Shown: positions 23,110-33,643, counted from the first letter of the stretch. The stretch: DNA of 64,000 nt from Mercurialis annua (GCF_937616625.2 NC_065577.1:25371501-25435500); one strand, 5' to 3'. Numbers and translations are program-made. The notes: generated by a model not told the origin, from the letters alone.

Positions 23110-24000
23110 ATGTGGATTAAAGAGAATGTGAAAAATGTGGTATGGCCACCAAAGATGAAATCTGAGATCAGAGACACTAGGAAGTTCTGCAAATTTCAAG
23201 ACGAGCACAGACACGAAACGGACGAATGCAGAGATCTAAAAGTTGAGACTGAAAGGATGATAGACGCTAGCGAACTAAGGAAGTTCATTGCTAATAAACC
23301 AAAAAGCAACGACAAGGGAGAAAAGAGGAACAGGGAGGACAAAGGCAAGGAAAATGCTGAAGAGAGACCGTCAAAGATTCTAGGGACGATACACATGATC
23401 AATGGGGGAGGGCATAGCAGCTCAACCATCCGAAGAAAGCAGAGAAGAGAAGTATTGAACATCAAAGAAACCCATATGCCACCGGTGATTTTTGATGTCG
23501 AAGATTATGAACATGTGAAAGCGTCCCACAATGACGCGTTGGTTGTAACTACCATCATCAAAAACTGGAATATGGAACGAATCCCCATAGATGAAGGAAG
23601 TGATGTAAACCTTATGGCAAATGCTCCATACAAAAGCTTAGGAGGGACCGTGACAAAACTGCGTCGAGTCCTGATTCCATTATCAGGACTCGGAGGACCC
23701 TCTATCAACCCACTCGGAGATGTGAGCCTAGAAGTTATAATCGGTCCGGAGAAAGGAATCAACAAAAAGATCATGTCCCTATTCAATATAGTAGACATGG
23801 AGCTGACATATAACGCAATCCTTGGAAGGCCATTCCTCCATGATTCGGCTGCGGTCATCAGCATAAAAGCGCTAGCCATAAAGGTATCAACTGAGAAAGG
23901 CGTAGTAACACTGAGAGGAGATCAGAATATCGCCAAAAAGTGCTATGACGAGTCCATCATTGACCTACAAGAAAGCATGCAGGAAACGAAAGGAGAGTAG
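23110..24000 (+). CDS. Nucleocapsid-like and protease part of element A
   Basis: A single open frame of 296 codons ending in TAG. Order: MWIKENVKNVVWPPKM, a zinc-knuckle-like C-x6-H-x4-C (KFCKFQDEHRHETDEC), a charged linker, then the aspartic-protease region: HNDALVVTTIIKNWNMERIP, IDEGSDVNLM, GLGGPSINPLGDVSLEV, YNAILGRPFLHDSAAVISIK and the end GVVTLRGDQNIAKKCYDESI. The active-site D-S/T-G reads DEG, so protease activity is doubtful. In full-length Tat elements RT follows this point; here the frame stops and non-coding repeats begin. Confidence 0.75.
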   Translation: MWIKENVKNVVWPPKMKSEIRDTRKFCKFQDEHRHETDECRDLKVETERMIDASELRKFIANKPKSNDKGEKRNREDKGKENAEERPSKILGTIHMINGGGHSSSTIRRKQRREVLNIKETHMPPVIFDVEDYEHVKASHNDALVVTTIIKNWNMERIPIDEGSDVNLMANAPYKSLGGTVTKLRRVLIPLSGLGGPSINPLGDVSLEVIIGPEKGINKKIMSLFNIVDMELTYNAILGRPFLHDSAAVISIKALAIKVSTEKGVVTLRGDQNIAKKCYDESIIDLQESMQETKGE

Positions 24001-24177
24001 TAGGAACTAAATAACTCATCGCCAACAGAGACTTTGTGTCAAACCCGATGGTGTTACAACTATCTTTATTTTTTTATAAGCAAGCCTATTTATATCAATA
24101 AATTTTTAGTTTTCCCAAATAGCACATGATGCACGAATGCTAAACAAGGAATTGGAAATAAAAGGCAAAATCCCCAA

Positions 24178-24390
24178 AACAAACAGAATTTAAACTAACT
24201 CTCTAAAAAGGCAAAACGCCAAATAATCAGAGTTTAGATTAACTCTCGAAAAAGGAGAAACACCAAAAAACAAACAGAATTTAGATTAACTGTATAATAG
24301 GGCAAAAACACCAAAAAACAGAGTTTAGAATAGCTCTTTAACGAAGCGAATCGACAAAGCAAAAGAGGAGTTCAAATTAACTCTAAAAAG
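24178..24390 (+). repeat. Minisatellite of element A
   Basis: Three to four imperfect units of about 60 bp built on CAGAATTTAGATTAACTCT and GGCAAAACACCAAAAAACA. It lies between the protease frame and the antisense ORFs, the same position as the repeats of element B at 29497. Confidence 0.7.
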
Positions 24391-24590
24391 GTGAAACAAC
24401 AATATCAAAATAACAGAAGCAATGGCGCCCAAAAATTTCAAACCAGCAATCAAACATATTCCAACAAATAAACGCAAAAGGAAAAACCAACATCAAATGG
24501 AAAGTGATTCATTCATTAAAAACAAACAAAGTACGTTGCGCACAAAGGCGACACAATACAAAGAGAAAAATAATAAATAAAAAACAAAGA

Positions 24591-25061
24591 CTATTTTCCT
24601 GAAGAGAAATCCTTCGCCATCTTCACAAGAAACGCTTGGGCTATGACCTGAGGGTCCAACCCGTTCACACCCGAAAAGTCAATATTAGGGTTCTGCTCCA
24701 ACAGCTTATTCTCGATGGCAAGGCGATATTCGCCAATCAAAGCATAATAAAAGGCCTTCGTATCAAGTAGACGAATGTGAAGTTTTTCAACTTCATCCTT
24801 TAACTTGTTCCTCTCCTCCCCGACATAGGTATTGACGGTTATAAACTCCTCAATCTCCCGAGTCAAATCAGCGGTCTTCTTCTCGATAACCATGAACCAG
24901 CGGTCATTAATGGCATCCTGAGCCTTCAACTTTAAAAAAAGCGAATCGTGCTCCTCTAGAGAAACTTTCAAGCTTGCTCTCTCATACTCAGACGTTGCTA
25001 AGAGAGCAGAAAGACGCTCAGCCTCATTTTTGGCACATTGTCGGCGATCATTCAGAACCAA
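24591..25061 (-). CDS. Antisense ORF of element A: coiled-coil C-terminal part
   Basis: 156 codons, ending KMAKDFSSGK. Charged and Leu/Ala/Glu-rich with no Pro in the first 100 residues; heptad-like spacing suggests a coiled coil. It aligns in position and character with the coiled-coil part of the antisense ORFs of elements B and C. Probably the C-terminal exon of one protein whose N-terminal part lies at 26495-25132. Confidence 0.55.
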   Translation of the reverse strand: MVLNDRRQCAKNEAERLSALLATSEYERASLKVSLEEHDSLFLKLKAQDAINDRWFMVIEKKTADLTREIEEFITVNTYVGEERNKLKDEVEKLHIRLLDTKAFYYALIGEYRLAIENKLLEQNPNIDFSGVNGLDPQVIAQAFLVKMAKDFSSGK

Positions 25062-25131
25062 AACGGCCTGAAGGGCTTATCACAAGAAAAACCCAGATAA
25101 GTAAATCGCCAGAAAAAGTGAATAAATAAAC

Positions 25132-25737
25132 TTATTTTATCAGAAGACTCACCGAAAAACCATGGAAGCAAGCAATATATGCTAGCTCATGACCATGCTT
25201 GGAGGCGAACCAAGTAATATCTTCAGGAATCGCCAAACCCCTGATATACTCAGCTAGAACCCGAAGGTTGAGAAAACTAGCCGGATTATGATCTTCAACC
25301 CACTCAGCCAACTTCGGAGGAGAAGTTGAACGATCAAAACGGGGCCCTTCCGAGGAAAATCCCTCACTGACACATCGTCTTTTCCGAGAGGGCGAATCAT
25401 TGACTGCAGGATCTGTGCTTGGAGAAGTCTCCTCTGAATCTTGTACAATAACTGCATCGAGATCTATTATCTCCGCTGTCTTCGGCAAAGCCACCGGAGC
25501 TAGAGGGGGTACAGGGACAGCAACCTCTGTATCAACATGTTCGCCATCAACAACTGCAACATCATCAGCTATAACAACCACCCTAGCGCCCGCTAATAGG
25601 ATCGCTCCGGCAGGAACTAGAGCAACTTCAGCTTCAACCTCGCCAACCGGAACATCGGCGACTATTTCTACTCCGCCCATTAGAACATCCAAATCTATTT
25701 TGAAACTAAAAAGCAGATCATCAAAGGAAGAGGACAT
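25132..25737 (-). CDS. Antisense ORF of element A: middle part
   Basis: 201 codons from MSSSFDDLLFSFKIDLDV. The first half is an Ala/Val/Pro-rich low-complexity stretch, then a basic nuclear-localisation-like SRKRRC. The layout (low-complexity acidic/Ala-rich N-terminus, then SSKSSRKRP or SPSRKRR) is the same as in the element C protein at 32357. Followed downstream by the coiled-coil part, probably via an intron near 25070-25130. Confidence 0.55.
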   Translation of the reverse strand: MSSSFDDLLFSFKIDLDVLMGGVEIVADVPVGEVEAEVALVPAGAILLAGARVVVIADDVAVVDGEHVDTEVAVPVPPLAPVALPKTAEIIDLDAVIVQDSEETSPSTDPAVNDSPSRKRRCVSEGFSSEGPRFDRSTSPPKLAEWVEDHNPASFLNLRVLAEYIRGLAIPEDITWFASKHGHELAYIACFHGFSVSLLIK

Positions 25738-25847
25738 CCCATAAAAAAAAAGGAAATAAAACAGAGTCTGGAAGAAATACCTTCAATATATTCATAGTGA
25801 AGATGCACCAAACCCTTTGAAGGATCCTACAAAGGAGACCATTGACA

Positions 25848-26495
25848 TCAAATATGACTATTTACCAAAACCGCTAAAATAGGACGCTGGAAAATACTAT
25901 GAAAAGACAAATCGAAAGCAAGAATAGACTCAGACAAACTTAAAGGCGATGGATAATTTTGTACGCGATAAATTGAAAAACCATCCGGAAAGTGGAAGAA
26001 GGCAAAATCATGAATGACTATGAAATGGTGCTTCCACCAACCATTATCTAAACACGATAAGTATATGGAAGAACGATCCTTCCTACCGATGGCAAAGACG
26101 AAACAGCTATCACACTTCATCAACTCAACAAAATGATAAAAGACGTTAAGAGAAGGAGATCAACCCCGAAGCCTACATGCTTCTACAAAAGTAAGAATGA
26201 CTTAAATAGTCCTAGGATGGAGTTCTCCCATGGCGATTATCAAGTCCCTACATAATTCTACCAAAAAAGGATCTAAAGAAAACCGAAGACTAGCGACGAG
26301 TTGTTCTTCAAAAACAACCGCCTCACGAGGCGAACCAGGAGACCCAAATGCAGGCTTCCGATAACCGGGTAACCTAACTCTATACTCAGAAGGAAAATTA
26401 TACTTAAAATAAATATCTCGAACTTCATCTTTACTAAGGCAAGAGTCAGTAATAGTGAGAGAGGCGAACTTTGTCTTTGCCCTCCTAGCCGCCAT
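25848..26495 (-). pseudogene. Antisense ORF of element A: putative gypsy-type transposase (Transposase_28-like) N-terminus
   Basis: From ATG 26495: MAARRAKTKFASLTITDSCL, YRVRLPGYRKPAFGSPGSPR, EAVVFEEQLVASLRFSLDPF, ELCRDLIIAMGELHPRTI, then a stop. Past the stop, similarity to the same domain continues (FVEACRLRG, ELMKCDSCFVFAIGRKDRSS, NGWWKHHFIVI, FHFPDGF). This is the plant domain called 'putative gypsy-type transposase', found in additional ORFs of Tat-type elements. Its function is unknown; it lacks a recognisable transposase active site. Confidence 0.65.
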
Positions 26496-27053
26496 CTAAG
26501 GATGATACAGCACAAACAAATATTATAAATAGACCTAAAAAGAAGAAGATCAAAACGGGTAAAATACCGGAATGAAGAACACCAAGAATGAGGGAAAATT
26601 ACCCAGAATCTAAAGAAGAACAAAAATACTAACAACATAAAAGGAGCAGAGTTTCAGCTATATGAAAGATGATGAAAACCAGACACAAGAAACCTTAAAG
26701 ATACTTCAAAGTTTACCTGGAAAATAAAGCGTAGAGATTGAAGATGAGAGGATAACGAAGCAATATCTAGAAAAGAAAGTAAAATGAGATAAAGTGCACG
26801 AAAAACAACAGTTTAAAATTCGAAGAATATAAACAGACACGAGCAGACACTTGTCTTAAATCCAGACATGATGGAATAAGCAAATAAAATAAGGTAAAAG
26901 GAAGGAAAACACAAATCCCACATCGACTAAGAAAAATAAGAAAAACAAGGAGCAAAGGATCCGAACATCAAACCTACCATCAGAAGACAAACATCTAACC
27001 TGATACTCGACATCCCAACTCTTAGATTATATCCGGCATCCGGATCCATCGTT

Positions 27054-27070
27054 TGGCGCCGTCTGTGGGA
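27054..27070 (+). other. Primer binding site of element B
   Basis: TGGCGCCGTCTGTGGGA. Sequence to its left differs from the LTR end of element A, except for the shared CCATC just before. Confidence 0.75.
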
Positions 27071-27093
27071 ACTCCTAGAAAAAAATTTACTGA

Positions 27094-28197
27094 TTGGATT
27101 TGGCCATGGAGGATGTAAGCAAGAACACAACAGGACAAGCGGCCAAGGAGAAAAGTACCTTACCCGGCGTATCAGAAGTATCAGAAGATAGTCCCCAAAC
27201 CCCCATTGCTTCGGGGGCGACAGGGAGGTCAGAAATCTTCTTTCAGGGTTTCGGAAGTCTGACACCCACACCGAAAGACGGACCCAGTCAGGACTTTCCC
27301 TGGGACTAATGACGGATGGGATGATGAGGCGTTTCAGAGAGGAAGTGGCCACTGTGGTGGAGGAAGCAACCGAGTCAATCAGGTCGTAGACACCCAACGG
27401 CAAGAATCGGAGTACGACTGACAAGCGGACTTGAGAAGACACCCAACGCATTCGACGACCCAGAAGGGAGGGAGCCGGAAGTAGTCATGATTGAAGATGG
27501 TGATAAGGAAGAGGCGGACTTACCCGCTCCCAGGCGATCGGAGATAGGAATGGATAGCGTGGATTTGAAAGAAGTTCAAAGGCTCATCTCAGAAGCAATG
27601 CAGAAGGTAGCCGAAGAAAAATCAAGAGAGCACATCCAAACCAGCAGTATGACAGACGGAAAATCACCCCTATCGACGAGCGTATTGTCCGAGAAATGGC
27701 CGGAGAGACTCAAGATACCCAAATCTGACAACTTCGACGACATCGGTTGTCCGGAAAGCCACGTCACCAAGTTCTACAACAAGATGGTACTACTGGACGT
27801 CTTAGATGCAATACTTTGCAAGACATTCCCGACTACACTCAGCGACACAGCACAGAGATGGTGCAACGGTTTTAAAGAGGGATCGATAGTTACCTGGAGG
27901 CAACTAAACAGAGGATTCGTGATAAGATTTTTCACAAATATCCCACCGAAAAGAAGCTCAGAAGAACTATACAGGTGCAAATAAGGAGAAGGGGAAACAC
28001 TTAGAGCATACATTGGAAGATTCAACAGCGAAGCTATGAAGATCAAGGACCTGAAAAATGACACGGTGGTACAAGCTCTAAAGAAGGGAACAAGAATGGG
28101 AGTACTGGGAGACAAGCTGAGCTCAATGAATCCAAAGACATACCAGCAGGTAATGGCGGTGGCCTAGAAATGTATCACCGTAGATGACGGAAGGAGA
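27094..28197 (+). pseudogene. Gag of element B
   Basis: Two open stretches (27094-27309 and 27487-27984), then continuation past a TAA to about 28197. Landmarks: VDLKEVQRLISEAMQKVAEE, SDNFDDIGCPESHVTKFYNK, CKTFPTTLSDTAQRWCNGFK, GEGETLRAYIGRFNSEAMKI. It is the same Gag family as element A but clearly diverged. Several stops; not functional. Confidence 0.8.
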
Positions 28198-28429
28198 TAG
28201 AAGACCAACGATGCGCCAAAAAAGGAAGAAAGCAAGGGGAGCGCCTCTCAGGGACAATCTTCGCACTCACGAAAGGAATATAGCACGAGCCACCAAAGTA
28301 TCATCAGGTACAACCCTTATGAAGAAAATAACCATTGGAGGAACAACAACAGGTATTCCCATGATAACCAATCGAGGTACGGGGACAGAACAGAGGCATT
28401 CACGCCACTAAACACCACAAGAGCCAACG

Positions 28430-29305
28430 TCCTGATGTGGGTCAAAGAAAGCCGGACGCCAGTAACGTGGCCCAGAAAGATGATCCACATAACCGGGACG
28501 AGAGACGAAAACTGATATTGCAAGTTACACGAAGACTACGGGCACGATACAGAAGAATGCTACGACCTGAAAAAGGAAATAGAGAAGCTAATCGAATCAG
28601 GAGCATTGAGGAATTTCAAAAATAACAGAGAAGAAAAGGAGCAGCGAAAGGAAGGAACAGACAAAGAAGAGAAAAAGGAAGAAGAAAGGGGAAGGAAGAA
28701 GGACATCGCTGGAGTCATCAACATCATTGTGGGTGGAAAAAGCACGAGAGAAGGAAGGAAAAGATTAAGAGCCGAAGTAATGCAGGTCGCTGAGCAGGCC
28801 GGAAGAAAAGGAGAATCAACAAAGGTAATCACCTTCTCTGCAGATGACAGAACACACGTAAAAGGGCCGCATAACGATGCGTTGGTGGTAGAAGCAATCA
28901 TCAACAACTTCCTAGTGATGAAGCTGCTAGTAAATGACGGAAGCGCTGTAAATCTGATAACATGGGAAACATACAAAAGGATTGGGGAGAACTCGGAAAA
29001 CTCAAACACTGTCCGGTGCCAATCATGGGACTCGGAGGAACTTCCTTCCAACCTAGAGGGCTAGCAGAGCTGATGATAGAGTTTGGAAGGCGAGAAAAGG
29101 AAGCAAAGGAAGTCAAAACACTGTTCTCGGTCGTGGACATGCCACTAGCATACAACGGAATACTAGGGAGGCCGCCGGAGCAATCAATAGCATCCGCTAC
29201 CTAGTAATGAAGATACCAACCCCGGGAGGAATAATCAATGTGAAAGGAGACCAAGAAGTAGCGGCCAAATTCTACACTATCTCCATGAAGGAAGCAGAAG
29301 GATAA
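28430..29305 (+). pseudogene. Nucleocapsid-like and protease part of element B
   Basis: Begins RANVLMWVKESRTPVTWPRK; zinc-knuckle-like YCKLHEDYGHDTEECYDLKK; protease region FSADDRTHVKGPHNDALVVE, VNDGSAVNLITWETY, a frameshift near 28985, then MGLGGTSFQPRGLAELMIEF, VVDMPLAYNGILGRP and, after another shift, IINVKGDQEVAAKFY, ISMKEAEG, stop. It ends at the same protein position as element A. The active-site motif reads NDG. Confidence 0.75.
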
Positions 29306-29496
29306 AGTAGCCACAAGAAGAAAGTCAAAGAAGGAAGGCCAAAAAGACAAAGATAGTAGCTTTCATTTTTGTTATAACTAATATTTCCATGTCAATCTCA
29401 ATACAATCAAAGTTCTCTTTTTGACAAAGTAGCAAAATGCAAATTAAAAAGCAACAACAATAATCCGAAGATGTAAGCAAATACACATAGACAAGC

Positions 29497-29670
29497 GACA
29501 AAAGAGATACACATCTCCTAAGGCAACGGCCAAACAAAAGAGGAACAGACCTCTCAAGGAAAGGGCCAAAAATAAAAGAGATACATATCTCCCAAGGCAA
29601 CAACCAAATAAAAGAGATACATATCTCTTTAAGGCAACGGCCAAATAAAACGGAGAAACATATCTCCCAA
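29497..29670 (+). repeat. Minisatellite of element B
   Basis: About four units of roughly 40 bp, AAAAGAGATACATATCTC followed by CCAAGGCAACGGCCAAAT. Each unit contains a small palindrome (GAGATACATATCTC). Inverted, degenerate copies of the same unit lie at 33800-33895 in element C. Confidence 0.75.
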
Positions 29671-29922
29671 AAACAACAACACAAATCGCAAGATCATTAG
29701 GACAATAAGCAAGCAAGGAAAGAACGAAACCAACAAAAAATGCAACGAAATTCCTGAAACAACATACATAGAAAAGGCAATACAAGAAAATAAATGGGAG
29801 AAACAGCCAAATAACAAAAAGCAGTATTATTAAAACATACGTGCAGCACAAGAGGAGGTCACATTCTCCAACATTACAAAAGTATATAATATAAAAAAGA
29901 GAAAAGAGAAGAAAGACAAACT

Positions 29923-30490
29923 TCAACTACTGCCAGTAGAAGGAGGCACGGCTTCAACTACCGCTGACAAAGAAACATCAGAAGCAGTCACAGGAGAAGG
30001 CAAGGCAATAATCGAGGAGGAAGATGGAGGCACAACTTCGGGCGAAGGAGAGGCATCCACCAACGTCTCAAACGCAGACTTCTGCGCAGCCAAGGCAGAG
30101 AGACACTGGTCACGAAACTGGACCAGATCAACATAAAGAAAGGAGAGATCCGCCATCAGATACTCTCTCAAAATAACCGACCTGATAGACCGGCGATACT
30201 GCTGAAACATCAAGGGAACTACACCGGTAGCCTCCCCCAGGTTATTTTCCAAGGCTTGGCCGTGCAGCTCCCGGCAAGAACGTTCTGCCTCCACTTCCGC
30301 CCAATCCAAGCGAGCATTGTTCAAAGCCACCTTAAGGTCCGCAATACAATCCTCCCGCAGTTGGAGAGAATGCTGCAGAGACTCCACCTGCTTACCCCGC
30401 TGGTCGAGCTACTTCTCTAGAGAGGTTGCAAGTACGGTCTTCTCACGAAGATCTCTCCTCAAAGACTCGTTAGATTCCAGGTCTGACGGT
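29923..30490 (-). pseudogene. Antisense ORF of element B, truncated
   Basis: Minus-strand reading from 30490: LRRDLREKTVLATSLEK, stop, LDQRGKQVESLQHSLQLRED, ATGVVPLMFQQYRRSIRSVI, LADLSFLYVDL-like ADLSFLYVDLVQFRD, FETLVDASPSPEVVP, ending PPSTGSS. It is strongly similar to the C-terminal half of the element C protein (33060-33643). The N-terminal half is missing because the element breaks off near 30490. Confidence 0.75.
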
Positions 30491-30973
30491 ACCGGAGGCG
30501 GTGAACATGGAGCCAGCCCGGAAAAGATTGACGAAATATTTAAATTTCAAATATGGGCAACAAAAACATTGTCTGAAATTCATGCAGCCGTATGTGTACA
30601 AAATAAGACCGAGGAGTGGGTGGGATTCAATTTTCAATTTAGTAGTGTCTACGTTATTTGTTCATTTACTTTATAGACATTTAAACAGATATATTTTAAC
30701 GTGATACTCGGAGAATATATCTAACTGGTTGTATGTTATGTTAGAACGAGTTGCAGAGGGGGGTGAATTCACTACGACTCTACTGTTTGAAAAATGATAA
30801 TGAACATGAAGGATTGGTGGACGATGAAAATGAAGATGATACAATAGAAGAACAAGGAGAACAGGAAGGTGAGGAAGTAGAACATGAAGAGTGCGAGATG
30901 AAGATGGTGAGCTATTTTAAGAATCATTGATATATCAGTACACGAGCACATCAGGAAGAAAACATGTGTATCA
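30491..30973. other. No gene recognised
   Basis: Begins at the break of element B. Short open frames (for instance 30501-30704) show no domain. AT-rich towards the right, leading into the foldback. Confidence 0.35.
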
Positions 30974-31538
30974 GTATTGATAATTAACCAAATAACCTTT
31001 GTATTGGAGGGTCTACGGTAGTAGCATATTTTGATGATTGAAGATAAAATTCTCTTCATTTGTGAATCCACCTGTTTCCGTATATATCCATCTCTTTGCG
31101 ATCGACAAAAAATTCAAAATGTTAAATTTCTGCATAACCTTCTAAATAAGAGTATATCAACATGTTCGTCTTCACCTCAAACACATCATTTTTATGAGTA
31201 GTGGAAGCCCAACCTCCGAAGCATACGTTTCACAAAAGTGATTCATTATAGCAGGGAATGATTAATAATATCTACACAAATATATCGATATTGCGGTGAT
31301 ATCTCTAATTCATAATAATGATGTGTTTGAGGTGAAGACAATCATCTTTATATACTCTTATTTAGAAGGTTATGCAGAAATGTAACGTTGTGAATTTTTT
31401 GTCGATCGAAAAGAGATGGATATATACGGAAACAGGTGGATTCACAAATGAAGAGAATTTTAACGTCAATCATAAAAAAATGCTACTACCATAGACCCTC
31501 CAATAAAAAGATAAATTAATTTGGTTAATTATCAATAC
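30974..31538. repeat. Foldback element with ~225 bp arms
   Basis: 30974-31196 is inversely repeated at 31311-31538 with few differences; the spacer is 31197-31310. Arms include CAAACACATCAT, ATAACCTTCTAAATAAGAG, GATATATACGGAAACAGGTG and GGTTAATTATCAATAC. A transcript would form a long hairpin. Related single arms (AAGGTTATGCA...AATGTAACGTT) occur at 59320-59345 and 59955-59975, so it belongs to a local repeat family. Confidence 0.88.
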
Positions 31539-31882
31539 CTAAGGTGCAAGGAAACGGAAAAGGAAACGGTTTCCGGAATGGAAACGAAAACGGCCAAATA
31601 AATTTTTTCAAATGACAGGGGTATATTTATAAATATTAAAAGTTATAAAATTAAATATATATAAAAAGTATAAAAAAATTATTTTTATATATATAACATA
31701 TTATAAGAAATAATAAAAGAAATTGTTTGAATATATGATAAGTATAACTTATCAATATAATTAAAATAATAGTTTAAATTTTTTAGAATTATAATAAAAT
31801 CCAACAACACTAAAAAAATAAATTGCATTTTCTAGACTAGCATTGCTATCTCTATTGACTAATTTTCACTGTCAACAAAAAA

Positions 31883-32194
31883 GAACAAAGGGTTAACGCT
31901 CCCCCTGAACTTGTGACACCGGGTCATCTGACCCAATTTATATTGTTTTCAGCAACTAACCCCAAAACTCTTTATTTTTGGGTCAAATAACTCCATAATT
32001 TATATTTTTATTTTAAAAAATGGATTTATAATAATTATATCGCAACAATTAGGGAAGTATATAATTTTTTTGCACCCCTAACTCTGATTTTTATTTTATG
32101 CGTTTTAAAAATACAATTATGGGGTTATTTGACCTAAAAATTAAGTTAGATGATCCTTTATCACAAATTTAGGGGGCATGTTGACCCTTTGTTC
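31883..32194. mobile_element. MITE-like element
   Basis: About 312 bp with terminal inverted repeats: GAACAAAGGGTTAACGCTCC at the left and its mismatched complement ending CATGTTGACCCTTTGTTC at the right; inner parts CCCCTGAACTTGTGA / TCACAAATTTAGGGG also pair. No coding capacity. A clear target duplication is not seen. Confidence 0.6.
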
Positions 32195-32264
32195 ATCTCC
32201 TGCGCCTCTTCGATTTTAACCATTTGACCCTTTTGTTTCATCTTTTTGCCTTCTCGGGAAAGTT

Positions 32265-32272
32265 TATAAATA
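32265..32272 (+). promoter_or_regulatory. TATA box of the element C antisense-ORF gene
   Basis: TATAAATA, 92 bp upstream of the ATG at 32357, followed by a pyrimidine-rich leader (CTTCTTCTTTTCGTTTCTTT). It suggests the additional ORF has its own promoter. Confidence 0.5.
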
Positions 32273-32356
32273 GCTCTTCTTCTTTTCGTTTCTTTTCTTT
32301 ACTTCTTTCGTGATTTTTGTTTTCATCTTTCTGTCACTGTCGTTTTCCCTTCTAAT

Positions 32357-33643
32357 ATGGCTAAGAACATCTTTGATGCCATGGACGTTGGTCTCCTGAG
32401 TGACGATGAGGGCGCTGCTGATGTCAGCCTTCCCTTGCTTAAACGTCCGATGACACCATTCATCTCTCTTCTGTCAGACGATGAAGATGAGCTTATGGCT
32501 GGCGATCCCGTTCCTTCCGTGGCGGCTGCATCTCTAGCCTCCCTGCCTGCCGTTCTGCCTGTTGTTACCCCGCCTGGGGCTCTTACATCTGTTGCTACCG
32601 ATTCCGTGTCAGTGGTGGTGGTGTCTTCTTCTGCTGCAATGCCATCAGTGACTCCTTCTGCTTCTTCTAAGAGTAGTCGGAAGCGTCCTTCTACCTGTCT
32701 CCCGGATTCCTCCTCGGAGAACGTGTCTCGTCCTCGTCGAGAGGTGCCACGCTCCACCTTTGTCTTGAAGGGCAGCACTGTAGATCGAGACTGCTTTATA
32801 CTACCGAAGGGGGCTCCTTTCGACGCCTATTACATCCGGACCTCTGTTTGTGGTTACCTCCGGAGTCAGTATCCCTTGTCTATGGTTGGACAAGTCCCTG
32901 GCGTAGGAGGTGGGCCGTCCATCTATGCTACTTGTTTCCAGTTACTTGATGAGGTCCGTCGGTTGGAGGACGATCGGATTCGTCTTTCTAATTTTAAGAA
33001 TTCCCGGAAGGATGTTGACGCTCAGTTCGACCAAATGTCTGCGGCTTTGGCTCGTTTCCGGGAGGCACAGAAGCGTCAATCGGATGAGATCTTACAATTA
33101 AGGGCCTCAAACAAGTCTCTGAGAAAAGACCTTCGTGACAAGACTGTTCTTGCGACTTCCCTGGAGAAGCAGCTTGATCAGAGGGGTCAGTAGGTGGAGT
33201 CCTTGCATCAATCTCTTCGTAGTCGCGAAGATTGTATTGCGGACCTCGGGGACACGTTGAATAATGTTCGTCTGGAACGGGCGGAGGTGGAACGTTCTCG
33301 CCTGGAGTTGCAAGGCCAAGCCTTGGAGTATCAAGTTGGGGAGGCTACTGACGTAGTTCCTCTGATGTTTCAGCAGTATCGCCGGTCCATCAGGTCGGTT
33401 ATTCTGAGGGACTACCCAATGGCAGACCTCTCCTTCCTATATGTTGACTTGCCTCGGTTTCGTGATAAGGGTCTCTCCGCCTTGGCTGCGCAGAGATCTG
33501 CGATTGAGGCGTTGGTGGATGCCTCTCCTTCGTCCGAGGTTATTCCTCCGCCTTCTTCTGCTGTTGTTGCTCCTCTGCCCGTTTCTGGTATTTCTTCGCC
33601 TGCATTAATTCAGGGTGTGCCTCCTTCCTCCGGTGGTGTTTAA
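32357..33643 (+). pseudogene. Additional ORF of element C (inverted copy of the Tat-like antisense ORF)
   Basis: 278 codons to a TAG at 33191-33193, then the same frame runs on to TAA at 33641-33643; only that one stop (CAG to TAG by comparison with element B) breaks a 428-codon frame. Features: two acidic SDDE boxes near residues 15 and 42 (LLSDDEGAAD, LLSDDEDELM), an Ala/Val/Ser/Pro-rich stretch, a basic SSKSSRKRPS signal near residue 110, a folded part (FVLKGSTVDRDCFILPKGAP), a long coiled coil (residues about 195-310), then QQYRRSIRSVILRDYPMADL and a Pro/Ser-rich tail. Probably nuclear; function unknown. On the plus strand here, so element C is inverted relative to A and B. Confidence 0.7.

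Larger units (their letters stand above)
20830..26990 (+). mobile_element. Tat-like gypsy element A, gag-pro only, with antisense ORFs
   Basis: Contains LTR-like sequence with a TATA box, a primer site at 21438, Gag, zinc-knuckle-like and protease regions to 24000, a minisatellite at 24178-24390 and antisense ORFs 24591-26495. No reverse transcriptase, RNase H or integrase can be read in any frame. Outer edges are not defined; no matching second LTR was found by eye, and element B starts directly downstream. Confidence 0.6.
27000..30490 (+). mobile_element. Tat-like gypsy element B, gag-pro only, with antisense ORF
   Basis: Primer site at 27054-27070 (TGGCGCCGTCTGTGGGA), Gag 27094-28197, protease 28430-29305, minisatellite 29497-29670, antisense ORF 29923-30490. 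The plan is the same as element A, again without RT or integrase. It is cut off at about 30490 inside the antisense ORF. No full LTR was found upstream of the primer site. Confidence 0.6.

Noticed and set aside
29325..29926. Phe/Leu/Cys-rich minus-strand frames with repeated WEICISFIW-like words
   Set aside because: They are translations of the element B minisatellite, which repeats in frame; not a membrane protein.
32323..32778. Minus-strand 151-codon frame
   Set aside because: Antisense shadow of the accessory ORF starting at 32357; no independent motif.
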